From Adlercreutzia rubneri (GTDB taxonomy: Bacteria; Actinomycetota; Coriobacteriia; Coriobacteriales; Eggerthellaceae), in NCBI RefSeq assembly GCF_009755265.1, contig NZ_WPOO01000007.1:43843-107842 (forward strand): a stretch of 64,000 nucleotides of DNA. The letters run 5' to 3'. The position numbers and the translations under genes were made by a program. The notes under the pieces were generated by a model. The model searched no databases. It was not told the origin of the DNA and was given only the letters and a program-made list of their open reading frames with translations. This document shows, piece after piece, positions 24,091-32,643 of the stretch. Within the stretch, counting starts at the first letter, position 1; each line of letters opens with the position of its first letter.

Positions 24091-25758
24091 ATGAAGAGCA
24101 TGAGCAGACGAGGGTTTCTGGCGGGTGCCGGTATGATGGCAGCGGCGGCGGGATTGGCCGGCTGCGCTCCTCAGAGCCCAGAAGCATCAAGTAATGAAGG
24201 GCTGGCAGAAACCGGTACCACGAATCAGGACGCTCGTTGGAGCTGGTCTGTGGTGCCGGAGCCTCCCTCTGCAGACGAAATTTCCGAAGAGGTCGATTGC
24301 GAGATTCTCGTAATCGGTCTGGGTTCTGCGGGCGTGCCTGCCACCGTGTATGCTGCCGCCATGGGAGCCGATGTGGTAGCCGTTACCGCCAGCGCTACAC
24401 CCGAGGGAGAAGGTGCCTACATCGGCGCCTACAATTCCAAGTATAACGAGCAGTATGGCATCAAGTACGATCCCGCGGAACTCCGCTCCGAGTACGCTTA
24501 CTGGGGATTCGGCTCTAACAACGGCGATGTTACGGGAACTATCTGGGATCGCTCCGGCAATGCCGTGGACTGGTTCGCAGAGTATTGCAACGATGTCTGG
24601 AAGTTCGAGTGCGGACCCGACAGCGTCATCAATGAAGGTATTCACATTCGCGATACGGCAACGCATATGGTTTACGTGTTCCCGGATCCCGATGAGGAGC
24701 AGGCGCAGGAGCGCGTGTACAACGGCTTCCCCAAGTTCCTCCAGGCAGCTTGCGATAAGGCTGAAACAAAAGGTGCTCGTATCTTCTACTCTACGCCCGC
24801 TCGTCAGCTTATTCGCGAGGACGGCGGCAGGGTAACAGGAGCGTATGCACAGAAAGAGGACGGAACGTACTTAAAGGTGAACGCCTCGCTCGGTATCGTT
24901 CTCGCTACGGGCGATTTTCACCAAAATGATGAAATGCTCGAGGCTTGGCTGCCTCTCATGCGCGGCGATTTGCAAACGCGCAATCCTTACGGTACGGCTC
25001 AGGGCGACGGTCAGAAGATGGCTTGGTGGGTTGGAGCAGCGCAAGACAGCGGCCCCTTTAATATCGGTCTGTGCTGGCCGCACGACTTCACTTTTGCGCA
25101 GAATTCGCCTTCCCGTTGGGGCTCGCTGCCTTGGCTTCGCGTGAATATCGCGGGCTATCGCTATACGAATGAAACCATCGGATCGCACGAGTGGTACTCG
25201 ACGAGCCCCATGTGCATGATCGACGTGAAGCAGCCTGGTCATACTGGTTATCAAATTTGCGATAGCAAATTTGGCAAAATGCTCAAAGATGACGAGAGCG
25301 AGATTGCCATTTTCAACGACTGTGTCGAGCGCGGTGTTATCTGGCAGGCGGACACTATTGAAGAGCTCGCAGAGAAGGTTGGGTTCACCGACCCGGAGCG
25401 ACTTGTCGAGACTGTGAAGCGCTATAACGAGGTATGCGCTAGCGGGTCCGACACAGACTTTGGCGTACCTTCGGAGTATCTGGCTTACTCGAGCGTTGTG
25501 GAGCCTCCCTTCTACTGCATGCATCGCGAAGTACTGAAGCAGTGGACCGACGGTGGCGTGAACACCAATCGCTACGGTCAGGTCCTCGATGCAGAGTGCG
25601 AACCCATTGAGGGTCTGTATGCTGCTGGCAATATCCGATCGGGCCTTTGCGGTACCCATTATCTTTGGAAGTCGTTTGGCTCTAACAAGTTGAATGCAAC
25701 AACGGGTGGCATGCTTTGCGTAAAGCATATGCTTGGCACTTGGGATGAGGAGTTCTAA
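24091..25758 (+). CDS. Tat-exported FAD-dependent oxidoreductase, fumarate-reductase/urocanate-reductase-like flavoprotein
   Basis: 555 aa. The Tat signal is at the N-terminus (SRRGFLAGAGMMAAAAGLAGC, whose final Cys could be lipidated). The FAD Rossmann motif follows (DCEILVIGLGSAGVPATVYA), and the FAD-binding C-terminal block reads EPIEGLYAAGNIRSGLCGTH. Overall it belongs to the flavocytochrome-c/FrdA-like reductase family, but the HHTMGG-type substrate segment of true fumarate reductases is replaced by QWTDGGVNTN, so the substrate is probably not fumarate. It has no heme (CXXCH) or FMN-attachment domain and no adjacent cytochrome gene, so its electron donor is unlinked. AAAGGAGG precedes the ATG. 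Divergent from a membrane LuxR regulator. Confidence 0.9.
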   Translation: MKSMSRRGFLAGAGMMAAAAGLAGCAPQSPEASSNEGLAETGTTNQDARWSWSVVPEPPSADEISEEVDCEILVIGLGSAGVPATVYAAAMGADVVAVTASATPEGEGAYIGAYNSKYNEQYGIKYDPAELRSEYAYWGFGSNNGDVTGTIWDRSGNAVDWFAEYCNDVWKFECGPDSVINEGIHIRDTATHMVYVFPDPDEEQAQERVYNGFPKFLQAACDKAETKGARIFYSTPARQLIREDGGRVTGAYAQKEDGTYLKVNASLGIVLATGDFHQNDEMLEAWLPLMRGDLQTRNPYGTAQGDGQKMAWWVGAAQDSGPFNIGLCWPHDFTFAQNSPSRWGSLPWLRVNIAGYRYTNETIGSHEWYSTSPMCMIDVKQPGHTGYQICDSKFGKMLKDDESEIAIFNDCVERGVIWQADTIEELAEKVGFTDPERLVETVKRYNEVCASGSDTDFGVPSEYLAYSSVVEPPFYCMHREVLKQWTDGGVNTNRYGQVLDAECEPIEGLYAAGNIRSGLCGTHYLWKSFGSNKLNATTGGMLCVKHMLGTWDEEF

Positions 25759-25787
25759 GTTCTAGCATTCGAAGCCCTCCTCTTTAG

Positions 25788-25824
25788 CCGCCGCAACGCA
25801 TCCCTCCCACGTTGCGGCGGTTTG
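25788..25824 (+). terminator. Hairpin terminator after the FAD reductase
   Basis: An 11-bp perfect stem (CCGCCGCAACG at 25788-25798 with CGTTGCGGCGG at 25810-25820), 11-base loop, then TTTGCTATT. Confidence 0.7.
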
Positions 25825-25923
25825 CTATTGCGGGGATTAATGCTCTGCCATCGTTTGGTGCAGCGATATTATGACTGGCAATCAAGCAAGAAAGAAGTTA
25901 AAGCTAGATTGTCGGGCAATGTG

Positions 25924-25949
25924 AAAAAGCCCCTGAACAGGGGCTTTTT
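25924..25949. terminator. Bidirectional terminator downstream of the Rrf2 gene
   Basis: AAAAAGCCCC, 6-base loop TGAACA, GGGGCTTTTT: a compact hairpin with an A tract on one side and a T tract on the other. It lies 30 bases past the stop codon of the minus-strand Rrf2 gene and fits termination from either side. Confidence 0.85.
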
Positions 25950-25978
25950 CTGTGGGTGATTACGGAAGCGGCGCGGTC

Positions 25979-26464
25979 CTAGGCCGCGGCAGCAGCTTCG
26001 GCGAGCAGGCGCTGGCTCTCGGCGATAAGGCGTCCGGCCAGAAATTCCTTGCCCATGGACTCATCCTGGGACGCGTCCAGCAGCATTTGCAGCGTGATGC
26101 TGTCGAAATAGGCGTCGTAGCCGGTGAGAACCAGATCGTACGCTTGCTTGATGCCCTGCACCATGGACGCGTCGGCGCGACCCTTGCGGCGGGCGCGTGT
26201 GGTGTCCTTGGCGTCGTCGTCCAGCGCGTTTACCACTTGCAAAAGCGTGATCTTCGAGGGCTCCTTGGCCAGGCGGTAGCCGCCGTGCTTGCCCGGGCGC
26301 GCCTCGATGATGCCGGCGTTGCGCAGCAGCTGCGCGAGCTGGATGAGATAGTCGCGGGGGATGGACATGTCCTGGGCGATATCCTTCGACGAGCAGGTTT
26401 GGCCCTGCGCGGCCAGATACAAAACGGCACGCAGTCCATAATCGGTTGATGCTTTGAGTTGCAC
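25979..26464 (-). CDS. Rrf2-family transcriptional regulator
   Basis: 161 aa winged-helix regulator. The typical start MQLKASTDYGLRAVLYLAAQ, the helix-turn-helix SSKDIAQDMSIPRDYLIQLAQ and the wing ARPGKHGGYRLAKEPSKITL are clear. The three-cysteine cluster that holds the Fe-S centre in IscR/NsrR is missing; the only cysteine is Cys24, so it probably senses something else or acts by another mechanism. The start codon is GTG with TAGGAGG 6 bases upstream. There is no neighbouring Fe-S or nitrosative-stress gene, so the target is unknown. Confidence 0.9.
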   Translation of the reverse strand: MQLKASTDYGLRAVLYLAAQGQTCSSKDIAQDMSIPRDYLIQLAQLLRNAGIIEARPGKHGGYRLAKEPSKITLLQVVNALDDDAKDTTRARRKGRADASMVQGIKQAYDLVLTGYDAYFDSITLQMLLDASQDESMGKEFLAGRLIAESQRLLAEAAAAA

Positions 26465-26856
26465 TGCAGCCTCCTAACGGGTCGACACCTCGGGGCTTGC
26501 AGCGTGCGCCGCATCGACGGCCGCATCCGACGAACCGCCGGTGCGCGTCACCCCCAGGTGTGCCGGAAAGCGGTCTTCTTGCCTTCCGACACTTGCAGTT
26601 TAGCCATGGGCGGCGCGTTAATACAAGGGTTGTACCAAACGATGAGCGCACCGATTCGCATACGTTGCCGCCACGTTAAATTCGCCGCCGATTTCGCAGG
26701 TGAAAGGGCATCAGGATTGGATTCATAGGGCGTTGGACGAGAAAACTAGGTAGCGTAAAACTTAAGTAGGGTTTGAGCGTCTCATGTTTTTCTTAAAATG
26801 TGGTGGTATGGTGGGTGCGGGCTAGACGGAGAGAGTTTAAATGAGGAGGATCGCTG
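26465..26856. other. 392-base intergenic region, promoter zone for two divergent genes
   Basis: No convincing coding sequence. The half nearest the Rrf2 gene is GC-rich. The half nearest the Mrr-like gene turns AT-rich from about 26740. A possible promoter for the latter is TTGAGC (26773) with TAAAAT (26794), but the 15-base spacer is short. GAGGAGG at 26843-26849 is the ribosome site of the next gene. Confidence 0.5.
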
Positions 26857-27795
26857 GTGATTGACCCCGTAACTAACGCACTTACTCCGGAGGCGAAATT
26901 TTTATTATTCGCACTCTTCATGGCGATCTTGGTTCTGGTCGCCGTGATCGTACTAGTGGCAATTATAAGAGGACTCCCTAGGAGAAAATTTAACAAAGAG
27001 TACGGCATTGATCTGTCGCGTCAAATAAAAGTTAAGCACCGCAAGCAGGCTTTAGGGGGTGACGGTCTCTTTACTCTCGGATGGCCTGTATGGGCAAGTG
27101 CCAAGAAAGATGGCACTCGGGATAGGCGTGTGAAGGGAAACTCAATCATATGGATTTCGAGCGTTCTCGATATTGATGGATGGCATCTTGAGGGGAAAGA
27201 CCCTTTTGTATTCTACTGGGTGGTCAATAAGTTGCGCGCCCAAGGGAATAGGATCCGACTGTGCTCTGAGGAGGCAGATAAACGGCAGTGGCTTCTAGCC
27301 GAAGCCGCATCACAAGCGAAGAGCGATTCGATTGATGAAATAATCGCTCGCTTCGAAAGCCGACCATCTGAATTTGAAGCATACTGCGCGGATATCTTTG
27401 CCGCCTTAGGCTGGGAGGCCGAAGTTACTCCCCCTGTTCGTGACGGAGGGTTTGATCTTCGTCTGAGAGACACCCAAGGCCAAACGATTATCGCAGAGTG
27501 TAAATGCTATGCTCCGGCAAATAGAGTGGGGCGTCCCGTAATTCAGAAACTGCATGGGGCAAATGCAATTGAGGGGGCGGACAGGATGATGGTGATTACA
27601 ACATCAACATTTTCCTCTGATGCGGTTCTCTATGCTAATCAGGTTGACATAGAACTGTTCGATGGAGATCGTCTGTTTGAATTGCAAGAGATGGCATGGG
27701 GATCCTATAGCGATGCGAAGCCTGTAACGGAATATGACTGTCGCCTGACCACCGCCGAACTCAAAGAATATTGTCCAGAAGATATGTTTTATTAG
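26857..27795 (+). CDS. Membrane-anchored Mrr-like restriction endonuclease-fold protein
   Basis: 312 aa. A single N-terminal membrane helix (residues about 14-38, LLFALFMAILVLVAVIVLVA) is followed by a basic stop-transfer segment and a middle region of unknown type. The C-terminal Mrr_cat-type domain (about 165-280) shows FEAYCADIFAALGWEAEVTP, the catalytic triad Asp200 in DGGFDLRLRD, Glu214 and Lys216 in AECKCY, and the RPVIQKLHGANAIEGADR helix. The start is GTG with GAGGAGG upstream. Codon use and base composition are clearly more AT-rich than the neighbours, so recent transfer is likely. Such proteins cut modified or foreign DNA; the membrane anchor would place the nuclease at the DNA entry site. 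Confidence 0.85.
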   Translation: MIDPVTNALTPEAKFLLFALFMAILVLVAVIVLVAIIRGLPRRKFNKEYGIDLSRQIKVKHRKQALGGDGLFTLGWPVWASAKKDGTRDRRVKGNSIIWISSVLDIDGWHLEGKDPFVFYWVVNKLRAQGNRIRLCSEEADKRQWLLAEAASQAKSDSIDEIIARFESRPSEFEAYCADIFAALGWEAEVTPPVRDGGFDLRLRDTQGQTIIAECKCYAPANRVGRPVIQKLHGANAIEGADRMMVITTSTFSSDAVLYANQVDIELFDGDRLFELQEMAWGSYSDAKPVTEYDCRLTTAELKEYCPEDMFY

Positions 27796-27818
27796 GCGAA
27801 GTAAAATGCTTTGCCAAG

Positions 27819-29180
27819 CTAGGCGAGCCCCATCACCTGCATGACGAGCAGCACCGCGGTCAGCGCCGCCACCACACCGACGGTGGCCCACAGAAGCACC
27901 TTCGACACGCGCCCGCTTCGGTAGTCGCCCATGATGTACTTGTCCGCCGAGATGATGGCCATGAGTGCCAGCAGAATGGGCAGAATCACGCCATTGACGA
28001 ACTGGGCCGTCAGCATCATGCCCAAAAGGTTCACGTCGGGAATGAGCACCACGATGGCCGAGAACGCGATCACGAAGGTGAAGATGGACTTGAACGTGGG
28101 GGCCTCGCGCCATTTGAAGGACACGCCCGCTTCCCAGCCGAAGGCCTCGCAGATGACAAATGCGGTCGTCAGCGGCAGCACGCAGGCGGCCAGAAACGAC
28201 GCCGCGATGAGCCCCACGGCGAAGAGCGCCTCGGCGTAGGGGCCGGCGAAGGGGGCGAGCGCCGCAGCGGCATCGGCCGCCGAGTCAATGGTGATGCCGG
28301 CGGGGAAGAGCACCGCACCTGTGGTCACGATGATGAACCAGGCCACCACGCAGGCGGCGATGGTGCCGGAGACGGCGTCGGCCTTCTGCGAGAAAAGGTC
28401 TTTGGGCGTGAGGCCCTTCTCTACCACGTTGCTCTGTGAGAAGAACATCATCCAAGGCGCGATAGTGGTGCCGATCATGGCGATGACGAGCGAGATGAAG
28501 CTCACATCGCCGACAAAGGTGGGCACTACGGTGTCATGCAGCGCCTCGCCCCAGTTCGGTTGCGCGAGGAACGCCGCCACCACATAGGTGAGAAACACCA
28601 GCGACAGCCCGAGGAACACCCGCTGCACGCGCTTGTAGGAGCCGCCCACCACGAGCAGCCACACGCCGAGGGCCGCCACGGGCACCGAAATGTACTTCGA
28701 CACGCCGAACATCTCCATGCCCGAGGCGATGCCGGCGAACTCGGAGAACGTCGTGGCCACGTTGCCCACCAGAAGCGCCAGCATGGCGAAGGCGGCGATG
28801 CGGATGCCGAAGCGCTCGCGGATGAGCGCGGCGAAGCCCTTGCCCGTGACGGCGCCCATGCGGCCGGCCGTGGTCTCCACGACGGCGAGCAGCACGCACA
28901 TGATGGGGATGACCCACAGGGTGCCGAAGCCGAAGTTCGCACCGGCCGTGGAATAGGTGGAGATGCCGCCGGCGTCGTTGCCGGCCATGGCGGTCACGAT
29001 GCCGGGGCCCATGGCCGCCAGCACCAGCAGTAGCTTCGACGGCTTTTTCGTCGCGGCGGGGCCGATCTGCTCGCCGGCGGGAATGCCCGTATCGGCGACC
29101 TCCTCGGCTGCCTGGTGCCGCGCGCTCTCTTCGGCGCCCAGGCGCCCGGCGGCCGTTGTGCGCATGTCCTTCGCGTTCAT
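27819..29180 (-). CDS. NRAMP-related divalent metal transporter, probably Mg2+/Mn2+ (NRMT type)
   Basis: 453 aa, about 11-12 helices, NRAMP fold. The TM1 segment is GPGIVTAMAGNDAGGISTYS, where classical Mn/Fe transporters read D-P-G-N. TM6 reads TTIAPWMMFFSQSNVVEKG instead of the A-x-x-M-P-H-N type. Loss of the metal-selecting Met is the hallmark of NRAMP-related magnesium transporters, a subgroup known from Eggerthella. The upstream co-directional gene (9-base gap) is a PRC/MgtE_N/CBS protein, a magnesium-linked architecture, which supports Mg2+. The start has AGGAGG upstream. A 45-residue polar N-terminal tail precedes the first helix. Confidence 0.88.
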   Translation of the reverse strand: MNAKDMRTTAAGRLGAEESARHQAAEEVADTGIPAGEQIGPAATKKPSKLLLVLAAMGPGIVTAMAGNDAGGISTYSTAGANFGFGTLWVIPIMCVLLAVVETTAGRMGAVTGKGFAALIRERFGIRIAAFAMLALLVGNVATTFSEFAGIASGMEMFGVSKYISVPVAALGVWLLVVGGSYKRVQRVFLGLSLVFLTYVVAAFLAQPNWGEALHDTVVPTFVGDVSFISLVIAMIGTTIAPWMMFFSQSNVVEKGLTPKDLFSQKADAVSGTIAACVVAWFIIVTTGAVLFPAGITIDSAADAAAALAPFAGPYAEALFAVGLIAASFLAACVLPLTTAFVICEAFGWEAGVSFKWREAPTFKSIFTFVIAFSAIVVLIPDVNLLGMMLTAQFVNGVILPILLALMAIISADKYIMGDYRSGRVSKVLLWATVGVVAALTAVLLVMQVMGLA

Positions 29181-29189
29181 GGCAGCCTC

Positions 29190-30557
29190 CTAGTAGTGCA
29201 GGCCGCCGAGATGCAGCGAGCCCGCCAGTTGCAGCAAAATCAGCGAGTAAAGGAACAGGCCCATGAGAGACGCGACGGTAATGCCGGCAATCGACAGCAC
29301 ATTCATCTTCGTCTTGTCGCCCGCCACATCGTCCTCGATGGCGTCCCAGGCGTCGTCGGTGGTGACGATGCCGAGCAGGGTGCCGTGCTCGTCCACCACG
29401 GGCATGGCCGGGATGTCGTACTTGAAGATGTCGGCGGCCACGTCCTCCTCTTCCTCGGAGGGAAGGCAGCTGATGATGTCGTCGTACATGATGTCGCCCA
29501 TGAGGCGGTCGGCGTTATACAGAACGAGCGTGCGCAGGGAGTTCACGCCGAGCAGCTTGCCGTACTCATCGGTGATGTACACGTAGTGCACCGTCGGATG
29601 ATCCTCGGGCAGCGCGCGCAGCACTTCGATGGTGTCAGCCACGGTGGCCGTCTTCGGCACGGAGACGAACTGGGTGGTCATCATGCCGCCGGCGGTGCCG
29701 TCCTTGTAACCGAGCAGGCGGCGGATTTCCGCGGCGTCTTCCACGCCCATGAGGCGGAGCAGCGTCTCGGCCTTCTCGTAGGGAAGGTCGCGCACGATGT
29801 CGGCGGCGTCGTCGGGGTCCATGTTGCCGATGAGCTCGGCGGCCCGGGCGTCGGGCAAGTCGTCGATGAACTCGGCTTGGTACTCGTCTTCCATCTCGGA
29901 GATGGCCTCGGTGGCGCGGCTGTCGTCCAGGTGCGCGAACACGCTGGCGCGCTGCTGGGGGTCCAGCTGCTCCAGGATGTCGGCTACGTCGGCGGGGTGC
30001 AGCTCGTCCAAGCGGCGGTGGGTCACCGACAGCTGCACTTCGGACAGGTCGCGGTCGAGCAGATCCATGTAGTTCCAGGCGATGAGCTGCTCGTCCACCT
30101 TCTTGTGGAAGAGCTTCGCCACGTTCACGACGGCCTTTTCCAGCAGCGGATGCAGCCCGCGCAGGATGCCGCGCACGCCCACCTCGGCACCGAGCAGGCG
30201 CAACTGCGTGCCGGACTGTGAGAGCTTCAGGTCGTTCACGCGCACGACCTTAAGGCCCTGGGTGTCGACGATCTGGCGGTCCATAAGGTCGCGGGCCAGC
30301 AGCACCTCGTCGGGCTGCAGGTAGCTGAAGCGGATGTCGTGGGCGTCCACCGACAGCGTGATGCCGTCGTCGTCGAAGGTGTCGACGTACTTGCGCCACG
30401 AGATCATGAACGGCACGCGCCCGGGCCCCTGGAAGGCCAGGCTCGTGATGCGCGGAAAGACCTCGCCGGTGGAAATGGCCAGGTCGGATATGGTGCCGAG
30501 TCGCTCGCCTTGGGCGTCGACTACGGGCTCGCCGATCATTTGAGAGAGATAGAGCAT
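29190..30557 (-). CDS. PRC-barrel / MgtE N-domain / tandem CBS protein with C-terminal membrane helix
   Basis: 455 aa. A PRC-barrel-like domain is at the N-terminus (MLYLSQMIGEPVVDAQGERL, about 1-90). It is followed by an MgtE_N superhelical domain (RLDELHPADVADILEQLDPQ, MDPDDAADIVRDLPYEKAET) and two CBS domains (TTQFVSVPKTATVADTIEVL, KYDIPAMPVVDEHGTLLGIV). One membrane helix lies near the end (MGLFLYSLILLQLAG). It lacks the five-helix MgtE channel, so it is not itself a transporter. It probably senses Mg2+ or nucleotides and regulates the NRAMP-related transporter encoded 9 bases downstream. The 217 bases upstream (30558-30774) show no M-box riboswitch that I can recognise. Confidence 0.85.
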   Translation of the reverse strand: MLYLSQMIGEPVVDAQGERLGTISDLAISTGEVFPRITSLAFQGPGRVPFMISWRKYVDTFDDDGITLSVDAHDIRFSYLQPDEVLLARDLMDRQIVDTQGLKVVRVNDLKLSQSGTQLRLLGAEVGVRGILRGLHPLLEKAVVNVAKLFHKKVDEQLIAWNYMDLLDRDLSEVQLSVTHRRLDELHPADVADILEQLDPQQRASVFAHLDDSRATEAISEMEDEYQAEFIDDLPDARAAELIGNMDPDDAADIVRDLPYEKAETLLRLMGVEDAAEIRRLLGYKDGTAGGMMTTQFVSVPKTATVADTIEVLRALPEDHPTVHYVYITDEYGKLLGVNSLRTLVLYNADRLMGDIMYDDIISCLPSEEEEDVAADIFKYDIPAMPVVDEHGTLLGIVTTDDAWDAIEDDVAGDKTKMNVLSIAGITVASLMGLFLYSLILLQLAGSLHLGGLHY

Positions 30558-30774
30558 GTGCGTTCCTCCGTGCGGTGGGCATCAGCGCATCGGAATGGGA
30601 CGGCGTGCGCGAGTCGCTGACTCTGCGAGATTAAGCGCGGTGACGCCCAGGGCGATGGATGATGCTCAGCAGTCGTCCCTTCCGACGACCGCGCGGAGGC
30701 GAGAAGCCGGAAGTCTACATACTGTGAGGTTTCGATTTTCGAACCTTCAAGTACGTTCCTTTCCTTGGCCTGAC

Positions 30775-30802
30775 AAAAAAAGAACCGCTCGAGGCGGCTT
30801 CT
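30775..30802 (-). terminator. Rho-independent terminator of tRNA-Arg
   Basis: On the minus strand: AGAAGCCGCC, TCGA loop, GCGGTTCT, then a seven-T run, 24 bases after the tRNA 3' end. One G bulge in the stem. Confidence 0.75.
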
Positions 30803-30825
30803 ATTCTGTTCTGAACGATCTAAAA

Positions 30826-30902
30826 TGGTGCGCCGTGAGGGATTCGAACCCCCGACGTACTGATTCGTAGTCAGTCCCTCTATCCAGCTGAGGTAACGGC
30901 GC
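30826..30902 (-). tRNA. tRNA-Arg (anticodon ACG)
   Basis: On the minus strand the cloverleaf has acceptor GCGCCGT/ACGGCGC, D arm with AGCTGGATA loop, anticodon stem ACTGA/TCAGT with loop CTACGAA (anticodon ACG), T loop TTCGAAT, discriminator A and an encoded CCA (30826-30828). The A34 is the expected substrate of TadA, whose gene lies at 33111. Confidence 0.97.
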
Positions 30903-31090
30903 ACTTCCGAACAGCAACGACTATTTAACCATGACCCCAAAGCCTTGTCAACGAGAATTTTCAACTTTTTTGAAAATGCGCCGTTCGCCGCGCGGGGCGG
31001 CGGTCGCCGAAGCCCCCGCGCGCCCCGCCTTGTGCAGGCGTTAGAATAGTCCGATACCCGTGTAGCGACCATTTTCCGGGAGGGTGCCCC

Positions 31091-32518
31091 ATGGCCATGG
31101 AAATAGATGAAGCCGTCATCCGCGTGGACAACCATGCCGAAATCGACGAGGTCGAGCCTATCGAGATCAGCGACGACGAGGCCCGTCGCGTGCGCCTGTA
31201 CGAGAACTTCTACCAGGTGAACTCCATCGACCCGGCGCTGTACGCCGCCCACGACGTGAAGCGCGGCCTGCGCAACGCCGACGGTACCGGCGTGCTGGCG
31301 GGCATGACCAACATCTCCAACGTTCACGGCTATGTGATGTCCGACGGCGAGAAGATGCCGGCCGAAGGCTCGTTGCGCCTGCGCGGCTACGACCTTTACG
31401 ACCTTCTGGGCGATTTGGATCCGACGCGCCGCTTCGCTTTCGAAGAGGTGGCCTATCTGCTGCTCATGGGAGAGCTGCCGACGCAGGAGCGCCTCAACCG
31501 GTTCGTGGAAGTGATCGATTCCCAGCGCGAGCTGCCCGACGGATTCACGGCCAGCACGCTTATGGTGGACACCTCGCCCGATCTCATGAACATGATGGCT
31601 CGTTCCATCCTGCGCCTGTACGCGGCCGACGAGTCCGCCGAGGACCGCTCTCCCGAGCACGAGATTCACACAGCGCTCTCGCTCATCAGCCGCCTGCCGC
31701 GCATCATGGTGCTGGCCTACTACGCCAAGCAGGCCGCCTTCAACCACGAATCCATGATCATGCACCGCTTCGTGCCCGGACAGTCCACGGCCGAGACCAT
31801 CTTATCCATGCTGCGCCCCGACCGCTCGTTCGCACCGGAAGAGGCCCGCATGCTCGACATCATGCTGTGCCTGCACGCCGAGCACGGCGGCGGCAACAAC
31901 TCGTCGTTCACGACCCATGTGCTCTCCTCGGCGGACACCGACCCTTATTCCACCTATGCGGCGGCCTTCGGCTCGCTGAAGGGCCATCGCCACGGCGGCG
32001 CGAACCATCAGGTGCGCGCCATGCAGGCGGAGATCAAGGAAAATGTGAAGAACTGGGAAGACGACGACGAAGTGGCCTCCTACCTGGCGAAGATCGTGAA
32101 CAAGCAGGCCTACGACGGCACGGGGCTCGTCTACGGCATGGGGCACGCGGTGTACACTTTGAGTGACCCGCGCGCCGTCATCGGCAAGCGCTTCGCCGAG
32201 CAGCTGGCCGCCGGCACGGAATACGAGGCTGAGCTGAACCTGCTGAAATCCATCGAGCGTTTGACGCCCGAGGTCTTCGCCCGCGAGAAGGGCTCCACCA
32301 AGGAGCTGTGCGCGAACGTGGACATGTACTCGGGCTTCATCTACTCCATGATGGGCATCCCCGAGGATCTGTTCACGCCGCTCTTCGCCTGCGCTCGCAT
32401 GGCCGGCTGGGCAGCGCACCGCTTCGAGGAAATCGCCGCCGGCAAGCGCATCATCCGCCCCGCCTACAAAAACACCATCCGCGGCACCAAGCCCTACGTC
32501 CCGATCGAGCGGCGGTAG
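31091..32518 (+). CDS. gltA: Citrate synthase family protein
   Basis: 475 aa citrate/2-methylcitrate synthase that condenses acetyl-CoA (or propionyl-CoA) with oxaloacetate. Active-site residues are in place: His in LHAEHGGGNNSSF, His in VYGMGHAVYT and Asp in CANVDMYSGF, plus GSLKGHRHGGAN. The N-terminus is longer and more acidic than in E. coli GltA. The ribosome site is GGGAGGG. Citrate versus methylcitrate activity cannot be settled here. It stands alone, with a tRNA upstream and a repeat-rich gap downstream; the last codons begin a 71-base tandem duplication. Confidence 0.93.
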   Translation: MAMEIDEAVIRVDNHAEIDEVEPIEISDDEARRVRLYENFYQVNSIDPALYAAHDVKRGLRNADGTGVLAGMTNISNVHGYVMSDGEKMPAEGSLRLRGYDLYDLLGDLDPTRRFAFEEVAYLLLMGELPTQERLNRFVEVIDSQRELPDGFTASTLMVDTSPDLMNMMARSILRLYAADESAEDRSPEHEIHTALSLISRLPRIMVLAYYAKQAAFNHESMIMHRFVPGQSTAETILSMLRPDRSFAPEEARMLDIMLCLHAEHGGGNNSSFTTHVLSSADTDPYSTYAAAFGSLKGHRHGGANHQVRAMQAEIKENVKNWEDDDEVASYLAKIVNKQAYDGTGLVYGMGHAVYTLSDPRAVIGKRFAEQLAAGTEYEAELNLLKSIERLTPEVFAREKGSTKELCANVDMYSGFIYSMMGIPEDLFTPLFACARMAGWAAHRFEEIAAGKRIIRPAYKNTIRGTKPYVPIERR

Positions 32519-32643
32519 GGATCGGAGCCGGCAAGGCTGGTATACCCGGTGACAGAACGCCCGGTTTTGCGCCGGTCGAGCGGCGATGGGGGTCGGACAC
32601 GGCAGCACTGCTAGCCTGGTGACAAAACATCCCTGTTTCGTGC
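32503..32643 (+). repeat. Diverged 71-base tandem duplication at the gltA 3' end
   Basis: The segment starting GATCGAGCGGCGGTAGGG (32503), which covers the gltA stop codon, recurs starting GGTCGAGCGGCGATGGGG at 32574. Similarity extends through the block GGTGACAGAAC / GGTGACAAAAC. The second copy runs into the left arm of the inverted-repeat element at 32618. Confidence 0.6.

Noticed and set aside
24091..25758. Flavocytochrome c with its own heme domain
   Set aside because: No CXXCH motif exists anywhere in the protein; only the FAD domain is present.
25979..26464. IscR/NsrR-type Fe-S sensor
   Set aside because: Only one cysteine is present, so the three-cysteine cluster site cannot form.
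30558..30774. Magnesium M-box riboswitch upstream of the MgtE_N/CBS gene
   Set aside because: The conserved M-box sequence blocks could not be found on the minus strand; only a generic GC-rich leader is visible.
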